A stretch of DNA of 19,823 nucleotides from an uncultured Saprospiraceae bacterium (GCA_937959375.1 CALGLS010000124.1:1-19823), one strand, 5' to 3'; positions 7,679 to 15,610 are shown, numbered from the stretch's first letter. Numbers and translations: made by a program. The notes: a model not told the origin generated them from the letters alone.

Positions 7679-8326
7679 TTACAATTCAGTAATCCCATTT
7701 TTAATGGCATATCGAACCAATCCAGCCGTATTTTTAACTTCCAGTTTATTCAACAAATTTGTACGATGGGTATTCACCGTTCTGATACTAATAAATAGAA
7801 GGTCAGCAATTTCTTGATTACTTTGTTCCTCTGCGATAAGTTTGAGTACTTCTATTTCGCGTCGAGTTAACTTTTGACCTGCAAGTTGCTTTTTTGGTGA
7901 GTTGCCAGTTACGAGTTGTTTGACCATGGTGTTCATGATCTCGGGGCTATAGAAAGGATGTCCGTCTTGGACGGTCTTTATTGCTTTGAGCATTTCTTCC
8001 GTTCCGCCATCTTTAAGTAGATAGCCATTGGCTCCAGAGTCAACCACCTTCTTAACATATTTTTCATCTCGATGCATGGATAGGATGAGAACTTTAGATT
8101 CTGGTTTTTTCTCTTTTAGCCAAGAAGCAGCATCTGTTCCCTCTCCATCTTTCAAAGAAATATCCATTAGAATAACATCTGGATCGTGATTTAGAATATC
8201 ACCCATAAACTCCTCTATTGATCCGGCAGAACCAATGATTTTCATATCATCTTCATAGCTAATCAAAGAAATGACACCATCTCTAAAGATCTTATGATCA
8301 TCGACTATATATATTGCAATTGGCAT
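7679..8326 (-). CDS. NarL/LuxR-family response regulator
   Basis: A 215-aa DNA-binding response regulator of standard length. The receiver domain (1-120) has the acidic pair Asp9/Asp10, the phospho-acceptor Asp55 (VILMDISLKDG) and Lys105 (GYLLKDGG). The LuxR-type helix-turn-helix covers about residues 150-212 (LTRREIEVLKLIAEEQSN, then the recognition helix region SIRTVNTHRTNLLNKL). It should bind DNA as a dimer after phosphorylation. It is convergent with the GAF gene, whose end lies 78 bp away, and is the only stand-alone response regulator in the window, so it is a plausible receiver of phosphate from the Hpt domain of the kinase at 4494-6701. Target genes are unknown; the two small-RNA candidates just upstream are one possibility. 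A TATTTTTG match to the -7 consensus lies on the minus strand at 8429-8436. Confidence 0.93.
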   Translation of the reverse strand: MPIAIYIVDDHKIFRDGVISLISYEDDMKIIGSAGSIEEFMGDILNHDPDVILMDISLKDGEGTDAASWLKEKKPESKVLILSMHRDEKYVKKVVDSGANGYLLKDGGTEEMLKAIKTVQDGHPFYSPEIMNTMVKQLVTGNSPKKQLAGQKLTRREIEVLKLIAEEQSNQEIADLLFISIRTVNTHRTNLLNKLEVKNTAGLVRYAIKNGITEL

Positions 8327-8444
8327 ATTTGAAGGCTACTTAGTCTATTAGGCTTTAATATAGATATTATTCAGGAAATACTCATAATTTGAATGGAATG
8401 TAGCACAAACTATCCATCTTTTTAGGAACAAAAATAAGTGAATT

Positions 8445-8460
8445 TTGTCAACTGTGACAA
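8445..8460. promoter_or_regulatory. Dyad-symmetric site, possible operator
   Basis: TTGTCA-ACTG-TGACAA is a perfect 6-bp dyad between the response regulator gene and the first small-RNA candidate. It has the size and symmetry of a dimeric regulator site, and TGTGACAAT recurs at 8700-8708 inside the first candidate RNA. Binding by the adjacent LuxR-type regulator is speculation. Apart from this, 8327-8600 shows nothing I recognise. Confidence 0.3.
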
Positions 8461-8605
8461 TCTATTTGGTTTAATTTTTTTAACGAAAATTAAGGGTAAT
8501 GTTTCAATTTTTAAGCTAAAAACTACGCAAATTACATAGCTAGTAAGTATTCTAACCATTCTTTAAAATACGTTTTTTACTCTTAAATAGGAACATTTTT
8601 GACCC

Positions 8606-8613
8606 TATATTTG
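8606..8613 (+). promoter_or_regulatory. -7 promoter element of small-RNA candidate 1
   Basis: TATATTTG matches the Bacteroidota -7 consensus TAnnTTTG. The same arrangement, followed by the shared words ATTGTATTTAATA and TCGTTTGTT, is found at the second unit (9065-9072), which strengthens it. The -33 element is not clear. Confidence 0.6.
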
Positions 8614-8618
8614 CATTG

Positions 8619-8880
8619 TATTTAATACGAAACGGGTCGTTTGTTTATTCAAATAATTGCAAACAACCCACACAAATAAGCTAACTACAAATTGTAAAAA
8701 TGTGACAATAGAAATTAACTTATGTAAAAGTAAGATATTTCAAACTCCATCGATACAAGTTAAAAATAAACGGTCTCGTTAAAAAAATTAAAAATGGCTA
8801 AAATAAAGCCATATTAAAGATTTTTCATTTGGTTTTTTGAGGTTTAGAGAGGACTTCCTTATGGAATGTCCTCTTTTTTA
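8619..8880 (+). ncRNA. Candidate structured small RNA, tandem copy 1
   Basis: A unit of about 260 nt with its own promoter-like element and an intrinsic terminator, in a spacer without a credible protein gene. Near the 5' end, 8634-8643 pairs with 8660-8669 (GGGTCGTTTG/CAAACAACCC, one mismatch). A second stem, ATGGCT/AGCCAT, lies near 8793-8812. Positions 8822-8846 are identical over 25 nt to 9270-9294 in the second unit and end at the terminator stem. The only ORFs are a few codons long and differ between the two units, so a peptide product is unlikely. The next gene downstream is on the opposite strand, so this is not the leader of a gene in this window. The transcript start is an estimate, a few bases after the -7 element. 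Function is unknown. Confidence 0.6.
8848..8880 (+). terminator. Intrinsic terminator of small-RNA candidate 1
   Basis: The arms AGAGGAC (8848-8854) and GTCCTCT (8868-8874) are perfectly complementary. The stem is extended by TTCC/GGAA (8855-8858 and 8863-8866) and followed by a run of T residues. It is a textbook plus-strand terminator with no coding gene directly before it. Confidence 0.85.
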
Positions 8881-9064
8881 TTTTACCATTTTTAAAATTC
8901 GTAAATAAGAATAGTGACATTGAACATGGGGTGAATTTCCACAGGTATATTGTTAGTTTACTCCATGAAAATGCATCTTGCTATGTAAAATACGTAGTTT
9001 TTAGGTAAAACAACTATTTTAATAAATACGATTATTTACCCTGCTTTAAGGGGGAATTAGGACT

Positions 9065-9072
9065 TATCTTTG
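9065..9072 (+). promoter_or_regulatory. -7 promoter element of small-RNA candidate 2
   Basis: TATCTTTG matches TAnnTTTG and is followed by TATTGTATTTAATATGAA, nearly the same as after the first element. The word AAAATACG followed by a T-rich tract occurs upstream of both units, at different distances. Confidence 0.6.
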
Positions 9073-9077
9073 TATTG

Positions 9078-9330
9078 TATTTAATATGAATCAGTTCGTT
9101 TGTTGAATTCTGATAAATTAAGTTTCAACAAATATGTTCGTCAAATGTGACTTAAGGTACTGATCCAAGGAATTTCTTCTAAAAGTGAATTGCTAAGCTG
9201 TGAATGAAAGAAGTAAATGACCTACTCAAATTAATATATTCAATATGACTTCATATATGAAATAAAGAATTTTCATTTGGTTTTTTGAGGTTTAAGAGGA
9301 CACTCCTACAGGAATGATCCTCTTTTTTTA
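9078..9330 (+). ncRNA. Candidate structured small RNA, tandem copy 2
   Basis: A paralog of the unit at 8619-8880, starting about 460 bp downstream in the same orientation. The first 45 or so bases align well. The 5' stem is kept with different bases: 9099-9107 pairs perfectly with 9124-9132 (TTTGTTGAA/TTCAACAAA). The word AAATGTGAC appears at a colinear position in both. The middle has diverged strongly, whereas the 25-nt block before the terminator (9270-9294) is identical. The palindrome TTCATATATGAA sits where copy 1 has its ATGGCT/AGCCAT hairpin. The longest ATG ORF is 14 codons and has no counterpart in copy 1. Conserved ends with a divergent middle are typical of duplicated regulatory RNAs that differ in their targets, but that role is inferred. 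Confidence 0.6.
9295..9330 (+). terminator. Intrinsic terminator of small-RNA candidate 2
   Basis: The arms AGAGGA (9295-9300) and TCCTCT (9318-9323) enclose an inner TCCT/AGGA stem (9304-9307 and 9310-9313) and are followed by seven T residues. It is homologous to the terminator at 8848-8880. The convergent thioesterase gene ends 43 bp further on. Confidence 0.85.
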
Positions 9331-9372
9331 TTTTAGAAAGCCTTGAATCTGAACTAAAGTTCTTTACGCTTA

Positions 9373-10233
9373 TCAACTCTTCATCCGAATTAAGCCTTCC
9401 TGCACTACCGAAGCGATCATTTGCCCACTCTGATCAAAAATACTACCTCTAGAAAAACCACGTGAACCAGAAGCGCTCGGGCTATCCATCGCATACAACA
9501 TCCACTGATCCATCGCAAAGGGCCGATGAAACCAAAGTGCATGATCCAAACTGGCAAAGAATACCTTAGTCGGGTCTATTTTGTCCTGATGCGGGAAAGA
9601 AGCTGTTCCCAATAAATTATAATCAGAAGCGTATGCGAGTAATTGTTGTTGCATTGGTAAGTCAACGACACATTGTTCTTTCGATTTGATCCAAATATGT
9701 CGATAAGGACTACCTGCTTTATTGACATCCCTAAAGTAGTTTTCAACTGGACGAAACTCAATCGGATTAGGATGAATAACAGTGAGTCTTCGATACCATT
9801 CTGGATGTGATTCTTTCAAGTTTTCAATCTGCTGATAGTCGGGTAGGAGTACCTCTGGAGGCAATACATTAGGCATGGTGATCTGGTGATCAAAACCGTC
9901 TTGTTGTAACTGGAACGAAGCAGCCATGTTGAATATGGCCCTGCCTTTTTGCATGGCTACAATTCTTCGCGTTGTAAAACTTCCTCCATCACGGATCGTA
10001 TCTACTTCATAAGTGATTGGAATACTAGTGTCTCCCGCTAAAATGAAATAGCCATGCATGGAATGACAAATCCGATCCTCAGGAACCGTTTGGTAGGCAG
10101 CATGTAAGGCTTGTCCTAAAACCTGTCCACCGAATACACGTTTCCAAGGTGTTTTGAAATTGTTGCCTCGAAAACTTCGCTCGTCTATTTTTTCTAGTGT
10201 TAGAAGTGCTATTAGTTCTTTTATAGATTTCAT
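9373..10233 (-). CDS. tesB: Acyl-CoA thioesterase II
   Basis: A double-hotdog thioesterase that hydrolyses medium- and long-chain acyl-CoA to free fatty acid and CoA in the cytosol. The N terminus ALLTLEKIDERSFRGNN and the block FGGQVLGQALHAAYQTVP match the TesB/ACOT8 family. The likely catalytic residues are Asp230 (SLDHALWFHRPF), Ser251 (DSPSASGSRGF) and Gln278 (VVQEGLIR). In E. coli TesB the nucleophile-orienting residue is a threonine next to this serine, while ACOT8-type enzymes use serine in SP as here. A longer reading would start at 10254, but the ATG at 10233 gives 286 aa, the same length as E. coli TesB, and the expected N-terminal distance. It is monocistronic as far as can be seen: the small-RNA terminator lies downstream and the next gene upstream is divergent. 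Confidence 0.94.
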   Translation of the reverse strand: MKSIKELIALLTLEKIDERSFRGNNFKTPWKRVFGGQVLGQALHAAYQTVPEDRICHSMHGYFILAGDTSIPITYEVDTIRDGGSFTTRRIVAMQKGRAIFNMAASFQLQQDGFDHQITMPNVLPPEVLLPDYQQIENLKESHPEWYRRLTVIHPNPIEFRPVENYFRDVNKAGSPYRHIWIKSKEQCVVDLPMQQQLLAYASDYNLLGTASFPHQDKIDPTKVFFASLDHALWFHRPFAMDQWMLYAMDSPSASGSRGFSRGSIFDQSGQMIASVVQEGLIRMKS

Positions 10234-10273
10234 TCTAAGTTTTAATTTTACCAAATCAATCAGTAGATTGGCT

Positions 10274-10281
10274 CAAAGTTA
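10274..10281 (-). promoter_or_regulatory. Candidate -7 element for tesB
   Basis: Read on the minus strand this is TAACTTTG, matching TAnnTTTG. It would give a leader of roughly 35 nt before the ATG at 10233, a plausible length. No clear -33 partner is seen. Confidence 0.4.
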
Positions 10282-10541
10282 GCCTAAATTTATGTTTTAA
10301 GATGGGATAATCTAAAAGAGCATTTATGCCTGCATTGCAACTATTGAAGCGGATATAACAAGATTTTACTTATAATTAACTTATTGTTTGGCAGCTATAA
10401 ATAGCGCAATAAAGCCCCAGAAACCTTTGAAATAGAAGAAAAATTACCAAATAGTTATTTAGGACAACTTTTAGAACCTATCTTGCCAAAGAATTTATGA
10501 CATAAAATAACGGTCAAAATCTCATTTCGAAGATATCTTTG

Positions 10542-10566
10542 GAGCCCGTCTGGCCAGCCGGATAGG
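10542..10566. repeat. REP-like GC-rich palindromic element, copy 2
   Basis: GAGCCCGTCTGGCC followed by AGCCGGATAGG, nearly the same as 1787-1810; the halves again form an imperfect inverted repeat. The next 14 nt (10566-10579) are the reverse complement of 6701-6714. The element lies about 45 bp before the start of the 7TMR-DISM regulator gene. The rest of the spacer 10234-10611 shows only the tesB -7 candidate. Confidence 0.6.
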
Positions 10567-10611
10567 TTTCAAACAACTTCTTGGTTTGTAAATCTTTGTC
10601 GATTATATCTA

Positions 10612-13449
10612 ATGAACTACAAATATTCAGCTTGCGTTTGGTTACTCTTATTTTTCACTGCCTTCTCTGGGCAATGTCAAGAGCTACCCGTATTCCAAAT
10701 CGACTCCATCAAAGTATTCAAAGACTTTACCGAAAAGTATGCATCCTATTGGATTGATGAAGCAGAAACTGCTGACATAGATTTCATTTTGAAAAATGAG
10801 AAAACAATCCCTTTTCAAAAGATGGGAGCACGTTTGCCTAACAGTAAGGTTGTTTATTGGTGCAAATGGCAAGTCCAAAATGTGATGAAAGATCCAGGGG
10901 TGGTTAAAGATTGGATATTGAATGTTGGAAAAGCAGATTACCTTGATGTCTATTTTGTTAATCAAAGTGGGGTAGTGACGGATCATCAACAGGTAGGTGC
11001 GCTTGTCCCAATGTCTAAAAAGAAATTGTATAAAAAATATAAGGTCGAACGCATTCCATTTTCTCTTCCGCATAGAGAAGTGACTACGATGTATTTTCGA
11101 TTGCAACGCATTAGTGGCTTTCCACCAAAATTAAATCTTCAGTTTCATCAACAAGATTTTTATCAGCAAAATAAATATCTCGATAAAGTACCAGCACGTT
11201 GGTTGTTTTTTGGAATGTTGTTTACACTTGCTTTTTTTGCAATTGGTTTTTTTCTGATTGGTCGAGATAAAGCATTTTTGTATTACGGCTTGTTTTTATT
11301 TGGATTGAGCGCCTTCATGGTTGATGCTTTTTTTCATGTCTATGGAAATTTCGGATTCTTTAGAGAACATCCAAAGCTGATTATGTTTTGGGTCTATGGA
11401 TTGGTCACGCTAATGAATGTGGCACACGTGATGTTTATCCGCGAGTATATTGGTTCAAAAGTCAAGTTCCCTAAATGGGACCGAGTGGCTTATATTGTTG
11501 TATTGCTCAACATTGTGATGGGAGTGGTCGCTTGGCTTGTTTATGGCATTACGACTGATGAGTTTTTGACGGACAAAATTATTATTCCTGGAATTATAGG
11601 AACCTATATTTTCTTATTTACCATCATTGTTCCTATTCTTAGATCTAAAAAATGGTCGGTTGAGAATCTACTCGTTTTTATTTCTGTATCTCTATTTACG
11701 TTTGTAATTGTACTGAATGCTATTTCCATATTTAATGGAACCAATCTGCGGATAGAAGAAACCCAAATGATTCTTGCACTCGTGATATTACTCTTCTCTG
11801 TTGGGTTAGCTTTTGGTTTGGCTTATCGCTTTCATCAATACAATAAAAAACAATTGGAAGTACAGCGACTACAAGACCTGGGTGAATTGAAAGCACGTTT
11901 TTATCAAAATATAACACATGAGTTCCGTACACCTCTTACCGTAATTTCTGGAGTAACAGAGCAGTTGGGAAATGAAACCACCGTAAGCCGTTCTCCGGGT
12001 ATGTCAAAGAAAGTAGAGATGATACGTCGCAACGGAAATAACCTACTCCAACTCGTTAATCGCTTACTAGACATGGCGCGTATGGAAACGGGCAAGATGG
12101 ATCTAAATTTAGGTAAGGGGGACATCATCATTTACTTACGTTATTTGGTTGAGTCTATTGGTTCTTTTGCAGAAAAGAAAGTTGTGAAGCTGCAATTATT
12201 GACCAACCTAGAGTCACTTGAGATGGATTTTGACAAAGAAAAAATCCGTCAAGTATTGTACAATCTCATGTCAAATGCGATTAAGTTTTCTAATGAAAAT
12301 GGAAAGGTAAATATCATTGCTGAAACAGCAACTTATAAAAATAGTCCAGCTCTATTAGTGAAAGTAAAGGACGATGGTATTGGAATTGCGGAAGCTGATC
12401 TACCATTCATTTTTGATCGATTTTATCAGGCTCCTACAAAGACAAGTAAAAGCCAAGGTTCAGGAATTGGTTTGGCCTTGACCAAAGAATTAATTGGACT
12501 GATGGGAGGAAAAATAAGTATTGAAAGTAATCTTGGAGATGGAACCCTCGTGCAATTTTATCTGCCGATAACGGATGAAGCTCGTCCTTTTGAGGATGAA
12601 AGCTTTATGGCAGACAAACCGATGGAAGCCATCGTTTCTGAAAAGGAAATGCAACAAGAACTTAGGCCAACCCTTGATACTTCCTTTTTACCAGAAATGG
12701 ATCAACAAGCACAAATTCTTTTAGTAGAAGATAACTGGGATGTCCTTGAATTCATAAAAAGTATTCTGGAAAAGAACTATCAAATAGAAGTGGCTCGAAA
12801 TGGAGCACAAGGTATTGAGATGGCAACAGAAAAAATTCCAGACCTAATTATCTCGGACATCATGATGCCTGAAAAAGATGGTTATGAATTGACTGCTCAT
12901 TTGAAAAAAGATGATCGGACCAGCCATATTCCTATCGTTTTGCTTACCGCAAAAAGTACCCAACAATCTAAGCTAGAAGGGTTGGAACATGGAGCTGATG
13001 CCTATTTAACCAAACCATTTGAACAAAAAGAATTAGAGCTTCGAGTTCGTAACCTATTGACGAATCGTCAAAAACAACAAGAACAATGGGCGCGCGCGCA
13101 GAGTGGAACAAGTGAGGTGGAAGATGGTTTGAACGAAAGTGATCGTACGTTTTTAAATGACCTTACTGCCTTTATTGAAAAGCATATTGCAGATGAAGAT
13201 TTGGATGTAGCTCGTATGCAACGTGCCATGCATTTGAGTCGCCCACAGTTGCACCGCAAGTTGAAAGCCTTGACTGGATTGTCTGCTGCAAAGTTTAGAA
13301 AAAAGATTCGCTTGCAAAAAGCATATGCCTTGTTACAAGAAAATAAAGGGACCGTTGCAGAAATAGCTTACGAGGTAGGGTATAAGCACCCCAGTCATTT
13401 TTCTAGTGATTTTAAGGAAGCATTTGGAGTATCGCCGGGGAAGGTTTAA
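10612..13449 (+). CDS. Hybrid two-component regulator: 7TMR-DISM, HisKA, HATPase, REC, AraC
   Basis: A 945-aa protein that holds a whole two-component system in one chain. A signal peptide (1-22) is followed by a periplasmic domain of the 7TMR-DISM extracellular type (about 35-185), then seven hydrophobic helices (about 196-216, 222-243, 256-275, 290-312, 324-343, 352-372, 385-405). HisKA has His436 in NITHEFRTPLT. The ATPase domain shows Asn555, DDGIGI (587-592) and GSGIGLAL (616-623). The receiver has Asp707, phospho-acceptor Asp749 (SDIMMPEKDGY) and Lys801. An AraC-type DNA-binding domain ends the protein (about 840-945; TVAEIAYEVGYKHPSHFSSDF). It should sense a periplasmic ligand and control transcription from the membrane. 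Similar hybrids in Bacteroidota often adjoin sugar-utilisation loci, but none is seen here, so the regulon is unknown. Confidence 0.95.
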   Translation: MNYKYSACVWLLLFFTAFSGQCQELPVFQIDSIKVFKDFTEKYASYWIDEAETADIDFILKNEKTIPFQKMGARLPNSKVVYWCKWQVQNVMKDPGVVKDWILNVGKADYLDVYFVNQSGVVTDHQQVGALVPMSKKKLYKKYKVERIPFSLPHREVTTMYFRLQRISGFPPKLNLQFHQQDFYQQNKYLDKVPARWLFFGMLFTLAFFAIGFFLIGRDKAFLYYGLFLFGLSAFMVDAFFHVYGNFGFFREHPKLIMFWVYGLVTLMNVAHVMFIREYIGSKVKFPKWDRVAYIVVLLNIVMGVVAWLVYGITTDEFLTDKIIIPGIIGTYIFLFTIIVPILRSKKWSVENLLVFISVSLFTFVIVLNAISIFNGTNLRIEETQMILALVILLFSVGLAFGLAYRFHQYNKKQLEVQRLQDLGELKARFYQNITHEFRTPLTVISGVTEQLGNETTVSRSPGMSKKVEMIRRNGNNLLQLVNRLLDMARMETGKMDLNLGKGDIIIYLRYLVESIGSFAEKKVVKLQLLTNLESLEMDFDKEKIRQVLYNLMSNAIKFSNENGKVNIIAETATYKNSPALLVKVKDDGIGIAEADLPFIFDRFYQAPTKTSKSQGSGIGLALTKELIGLMGGKISIESNLGDGTLVQFYLPITDEARPFEDESFMADKPMEAIVSEKEMQQELRPTLDTSFLPEMDQQAQILLVEDNWDVLEFIKSILEKNYQIEVARNGAQGIEMATEKIPDLIISDIMMPEKDGYELTAHLKKDDRTSHIPIVLLTAKSTQQSKLEGLEHGADAYLTKPFEQKELELRVRNLLTNRQKQQEQWARAQSGTSEVEDGLNESDRTFLNDLTAFIEKHIADEDLDVARMQRAMHLSRPQLHRKLKALTGLSAAKFRKKIRLQKAYALLQENKGTVAEIAYEVGYKHPSHFSSDFKEAFGVSPGKV

Positions 13450-13573
13450 ATTGAAAGGAAAGTGAAAAATGCAGTTAAAGTTGCTGTTGCAATTACGGAC
13501 CTATATATATGGGAACTAGATTAATAAAACACCTTGTGGGACTACTTCTAATCTTCACGTCTAAAGGGAAACC

Positions 13574-13593
13574 TCCCACTTCCCACTCCCACC
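13574..13593. repeat. Short 7-bp tandem repeat (TCCCACT)
   Basis: About 2.8 copies of TCCCACT in the spacer 13450-13657 between the regulator gene and the convergent operon end. It is low-complexity and purine-rich on the minus strand (GGGAAGT-like). Nothing else is recognised in this spacer. Confidence 0.6.
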
Positions 13594-13657
13594 ATTCTTC
13601 ATCGCAACTGAAACGACCACTAAAATCAGAATTCAATAACTTACTTGAATCAGGTTT

Positions 13658-13918
13658 TCAACATCTCTTTTGCAGCAGCAAAATCAAATTTAATAAACCA
13701 TAAATTCCTAAGCCTCCAGCTAATGCAGTAAGCGCAATAACGAAGGTCCATTTGAAAATACCACTAGGGTCATGGTTCACAATTTTCATAATAATCGGAA
13801 TAAGAACACTAGCTGCTAACCAACTTGAAAGCCAACTATTTCTCCATTCAACTTCATGCATTCTTCTTTGAGGAATTGAATTGTTAGATTTAGAATTTGA
13901 TTTTTGTTTCTGACTCAT
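13658..13918 (-). CDS. Small two-helix membrane protein, function unknown
   Basis: An 86-aa protein not recognised as a known family. The first 20 residues are polar and rich in Ser, Gln, Asn and Lys (MSQKQKSNSKSNNSIPQRR). They are followed by MHEVEWRNSW and two hydrophobic segments at about residues 30-44 and 56-82, separated by a loop with HDPSG. The ATG at 13918 is preferred; a TTG at 13939 would add seven residues. The gene starts 39 bp after the last OMP-like paralog on the same strand and is probably the last gene of that operon. Whether it belongs to the array functionally is uncertain. The weak primary structure makes this the least certain of the operon genes, but the hydrophobic pattern is protein-like. 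Confidence 0.65.
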   Translation of the reverse strand: MSQKQKSNSKSNNSIPQRRMHEVEWRNSWLSSWLAASVLIPIIMKIVNHDPSGIFKWTFVIALTALAGGLGIYGLLNLILLLQKRC

Positions 13919-13957
13919 GTTGATGATTTTTGATTGCAAAACCCTTCTTCTATCTCA

Positions 13958-14689
13958 TTAAAAAGAATAACCGATTGATAAAACTGGCTCACTAAATTGA
14001 CCACTGATTAGGCCGTTAAAACTTGCTTCTCTCGTTCCATCTGTTCGCTCTTCAGGAAACAGTGTAAGACTGTCTTTTTTCTGGTTTGTCCAAGCACCAC
14101 CAAAATCAAATCCTCCTTCAATGAATAATCCTGTTTTGAATGTTCTACGAAAACCCATACTAAGTTTGAATCCTTGGGAGGTTAACTTGATATTTCCAGC
14201 CCGATTGACTAAAGAACTAGAAGTGAATAAGTTAGAAACGCCACTTCTTTCTTCTCGGAGCTTATGAGATCCATAAAACATACTGAGTCCTAGATAGAAA
14301 GCAGTCGGTTTTCCTTTTTTTGATGAATAAGAACGAACACCGATTGCCATTCGAATTCCTTTGTTGATAGATATACCTTCAGAAAACAAAGATAGCGGAT
14401 CTCTAGTCATAAACCACCCTTGGACTTCTCCACTGACGTATATGTCCTTGTACAGATGATTCTCATATACTACGTTTATCCGTTGAAAAAGAAGTGCTTT
14501 AATCGGTGTAATTTTGACAGAATGTTCTGGTTTAGGAATAGTAGTAGTCAGCATTTCTACTTTTTCTTCTTCTTTCGTTTCAATTAGTTTTCTTTGACTA
14601 ATTCCTAGTTGACAAAATCCGAGTAGTAATACTAAAATAAGTAAGTTGTTTTTTACTAAGTACTTTATTTTTACACGGTGCGTTTTCAT
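13958..14689 (-). CDS. OMP-like paralog 5 of 5, secreted, function unknown
   Basis: A 243-aa protein, the last member of the tandem family. An N-terminal signal peptide (about 1-31, LLILVLLLGFCQLGISQ) is followed by a variable charged linker (32-55), then a beta-rich domain of about 185 residues. Family landmarks: SVKITPIKALLFQRINVVYE (57-76), a WF pair after the second strand, NKGIRMAIGVRSY, FYLGLSMFYGSHKL, LTSQGFKLSMGFRR, GLFIEGGFDFGGAW and the C-terminal EPVLSIGYSF. The alternating hydrophobic pattern and terminal aromatic residue fit a small outer-membrane beta-barrel, but no tool has tested this. Its closest relative by eye is the neighbour at 14826-15551 (QRK at the mature N terminus). 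The spacer to that neighbour is 136 bp. No known function. Confidence 0.8.
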   Translation of the reverse strand: MKTHRVKIKYLVKNNLLILVLLLGFCQLGISQRKLIETKEEEKVEMLTTTIPKPEHSVKITPIKALLFQRINVVYENHLYKDIYVSGEVQGWFMTRDPLSLFSEGISINKGIRMAIGVRSYSSKKGKPTAFYLGLSMFYGSHKLREERSGVSNLFTSSSLVNRAGNIKLTSQGFKLSMGFRRTFKTGLFIEGGFDFGGAWTNQKKDSLTLFPEERTDGTREASFNGLISGQFSEPVLSIGYSF

Positions 14690-14825
14690 AATTCAGAACT
14701 ATTTCGCTTTAAATAGATATTAATATTCTAGAAAATCTAAGTTTGCTTGAATATATAACATAAAACTGAATGTTGACATAGGTTTACTTAAAATGACGGC
14801 TATTATTCCAAGAAAACGTTATGAC

Positions 14826-15551
14826 TTAGAATGAATAGCCTATTGATATCATTGGTTCTGTAAAGAAACCACTTATTAGAATGTTTAAATCTATTTCTTT
14901 TAAACGTTCAATACCATCGATAGAGGATGGGGATAAGGGAATGCGGTTTAAATTTTTATTGTTCCATGCGTATCCCACATCATATCCTGCTTCGAGGAAT
15001 ATTCTATTTTTGAATGTTTTTCGAGCACCAAAACCAACTTTGAAACCATAAGAAAGTAATTTGATCTTCCCTGATTGTTCAACAAGATCTTTGATGTATG
15101 ATTTTCGTTTCTCCTCGATTTCATGATTGCCAAAGAAAAGACTGGCACCCAAATGAAATGAACCAGAATTTAATTTTTTTGAACTATTGGAATATACACC
15201 AATCGCAAGTCGGGCCCCCTTGTTGATCGATCTGTTTTCAGAACTAGAAAATGTAGGATCTCGATCCAAAAACCAAGATTGTGCGTCCCCTACTATGAAT
15301 AATTTCTTATAGATACGACTCTCTAAACTTATGTTTACACGTTGATAAATAAAAGCTTTAAGTGGAGTGATTTTGATGGAATAATTAGGTGTTGGAATAT
15401 TAGTAGGCGTTGCCGCTACCATATCAATTACTTCTTCTGACTTAGCCTGTTTTCTTTGACTCATTCCCTTTTGGGAAAACCCAATGAGCATGACTAAAAT
15501 TAGTAAAGCACTTTTTATAAAATTATCTGATGTTACATTCCGCGTTTTCAT
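14826..15551 (-). CDS. OMP-like paralog 4 of 5, secreted, function unknown
   Basis: A 241-aa protein with the family layout: signal peptide (1-31, ALLILVMLIGFSQKGMSQ), linker (32-57) and barrel-like domain. Landmarks are YSIKITPLKAFIYQRVNISLE, SWFLDRDP, NKGARLAIGVYSNSSKK, FHLGASLFFGNHEI, LLSYGFKVGFGARKTFKN, FLEAGYDVGYAWNN and the terminal EPMISIGYSF. It shares the QRK mature N terminus and the FL/FM-x-RDP motif with paralog 5, so these two form a subgroup. An internal insert carries KSYIKDLVEQSG where other members have different sequences of similar length, marking a variable loop. It starts 59 bp after paralog 3. No function can be assigned. Confidence 0.8.
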   Translation of the reverse strand: MKTRNVTSDNFIKSALLILVMLIGFSQKGMSQRKQAKSEEVIDMVAATPTNIPTPNYSIKITPLKAFIYQRVNISLESRIYKKLFIVGDAQSWFLDRDPTFSSSENRSINKGARLAIGVYSNSSKKLNSGSFHLGASLFFGNHEIEEKRKSYIKDLVEQSGKIKLLSYGFKVGFGARKTFKNRIFLEAGYDVGYAWNNKNLNRIPLSPSSIDGIERLKEIDLNILISGFFTEPMISIGYSF

Positions 15552-15610
15552 ACTTAAAGTATTTCCTTATTGATCCTAAAAAATGATGACTATTTAAACT
15601 TACGTTTATT

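Noticed and set aside
8793..8816. A seven-codon ORF (MAKIKPY) in small-RNA candidate 1, and short ORFs in candidate 2
   Set aside because: The peptides differ completely between the two paralogous units while the RNA ends are conserved, and the ATG lies inside a hairpin.
13509..13703. A 64-aa plus-strand ORF after the hybrid regulator
   Set aside because: It crosses a low-complexity TCCCACT tract and runs into the convergent small membrane-protein gene; the composition is not protein-like after the first 20 residues.
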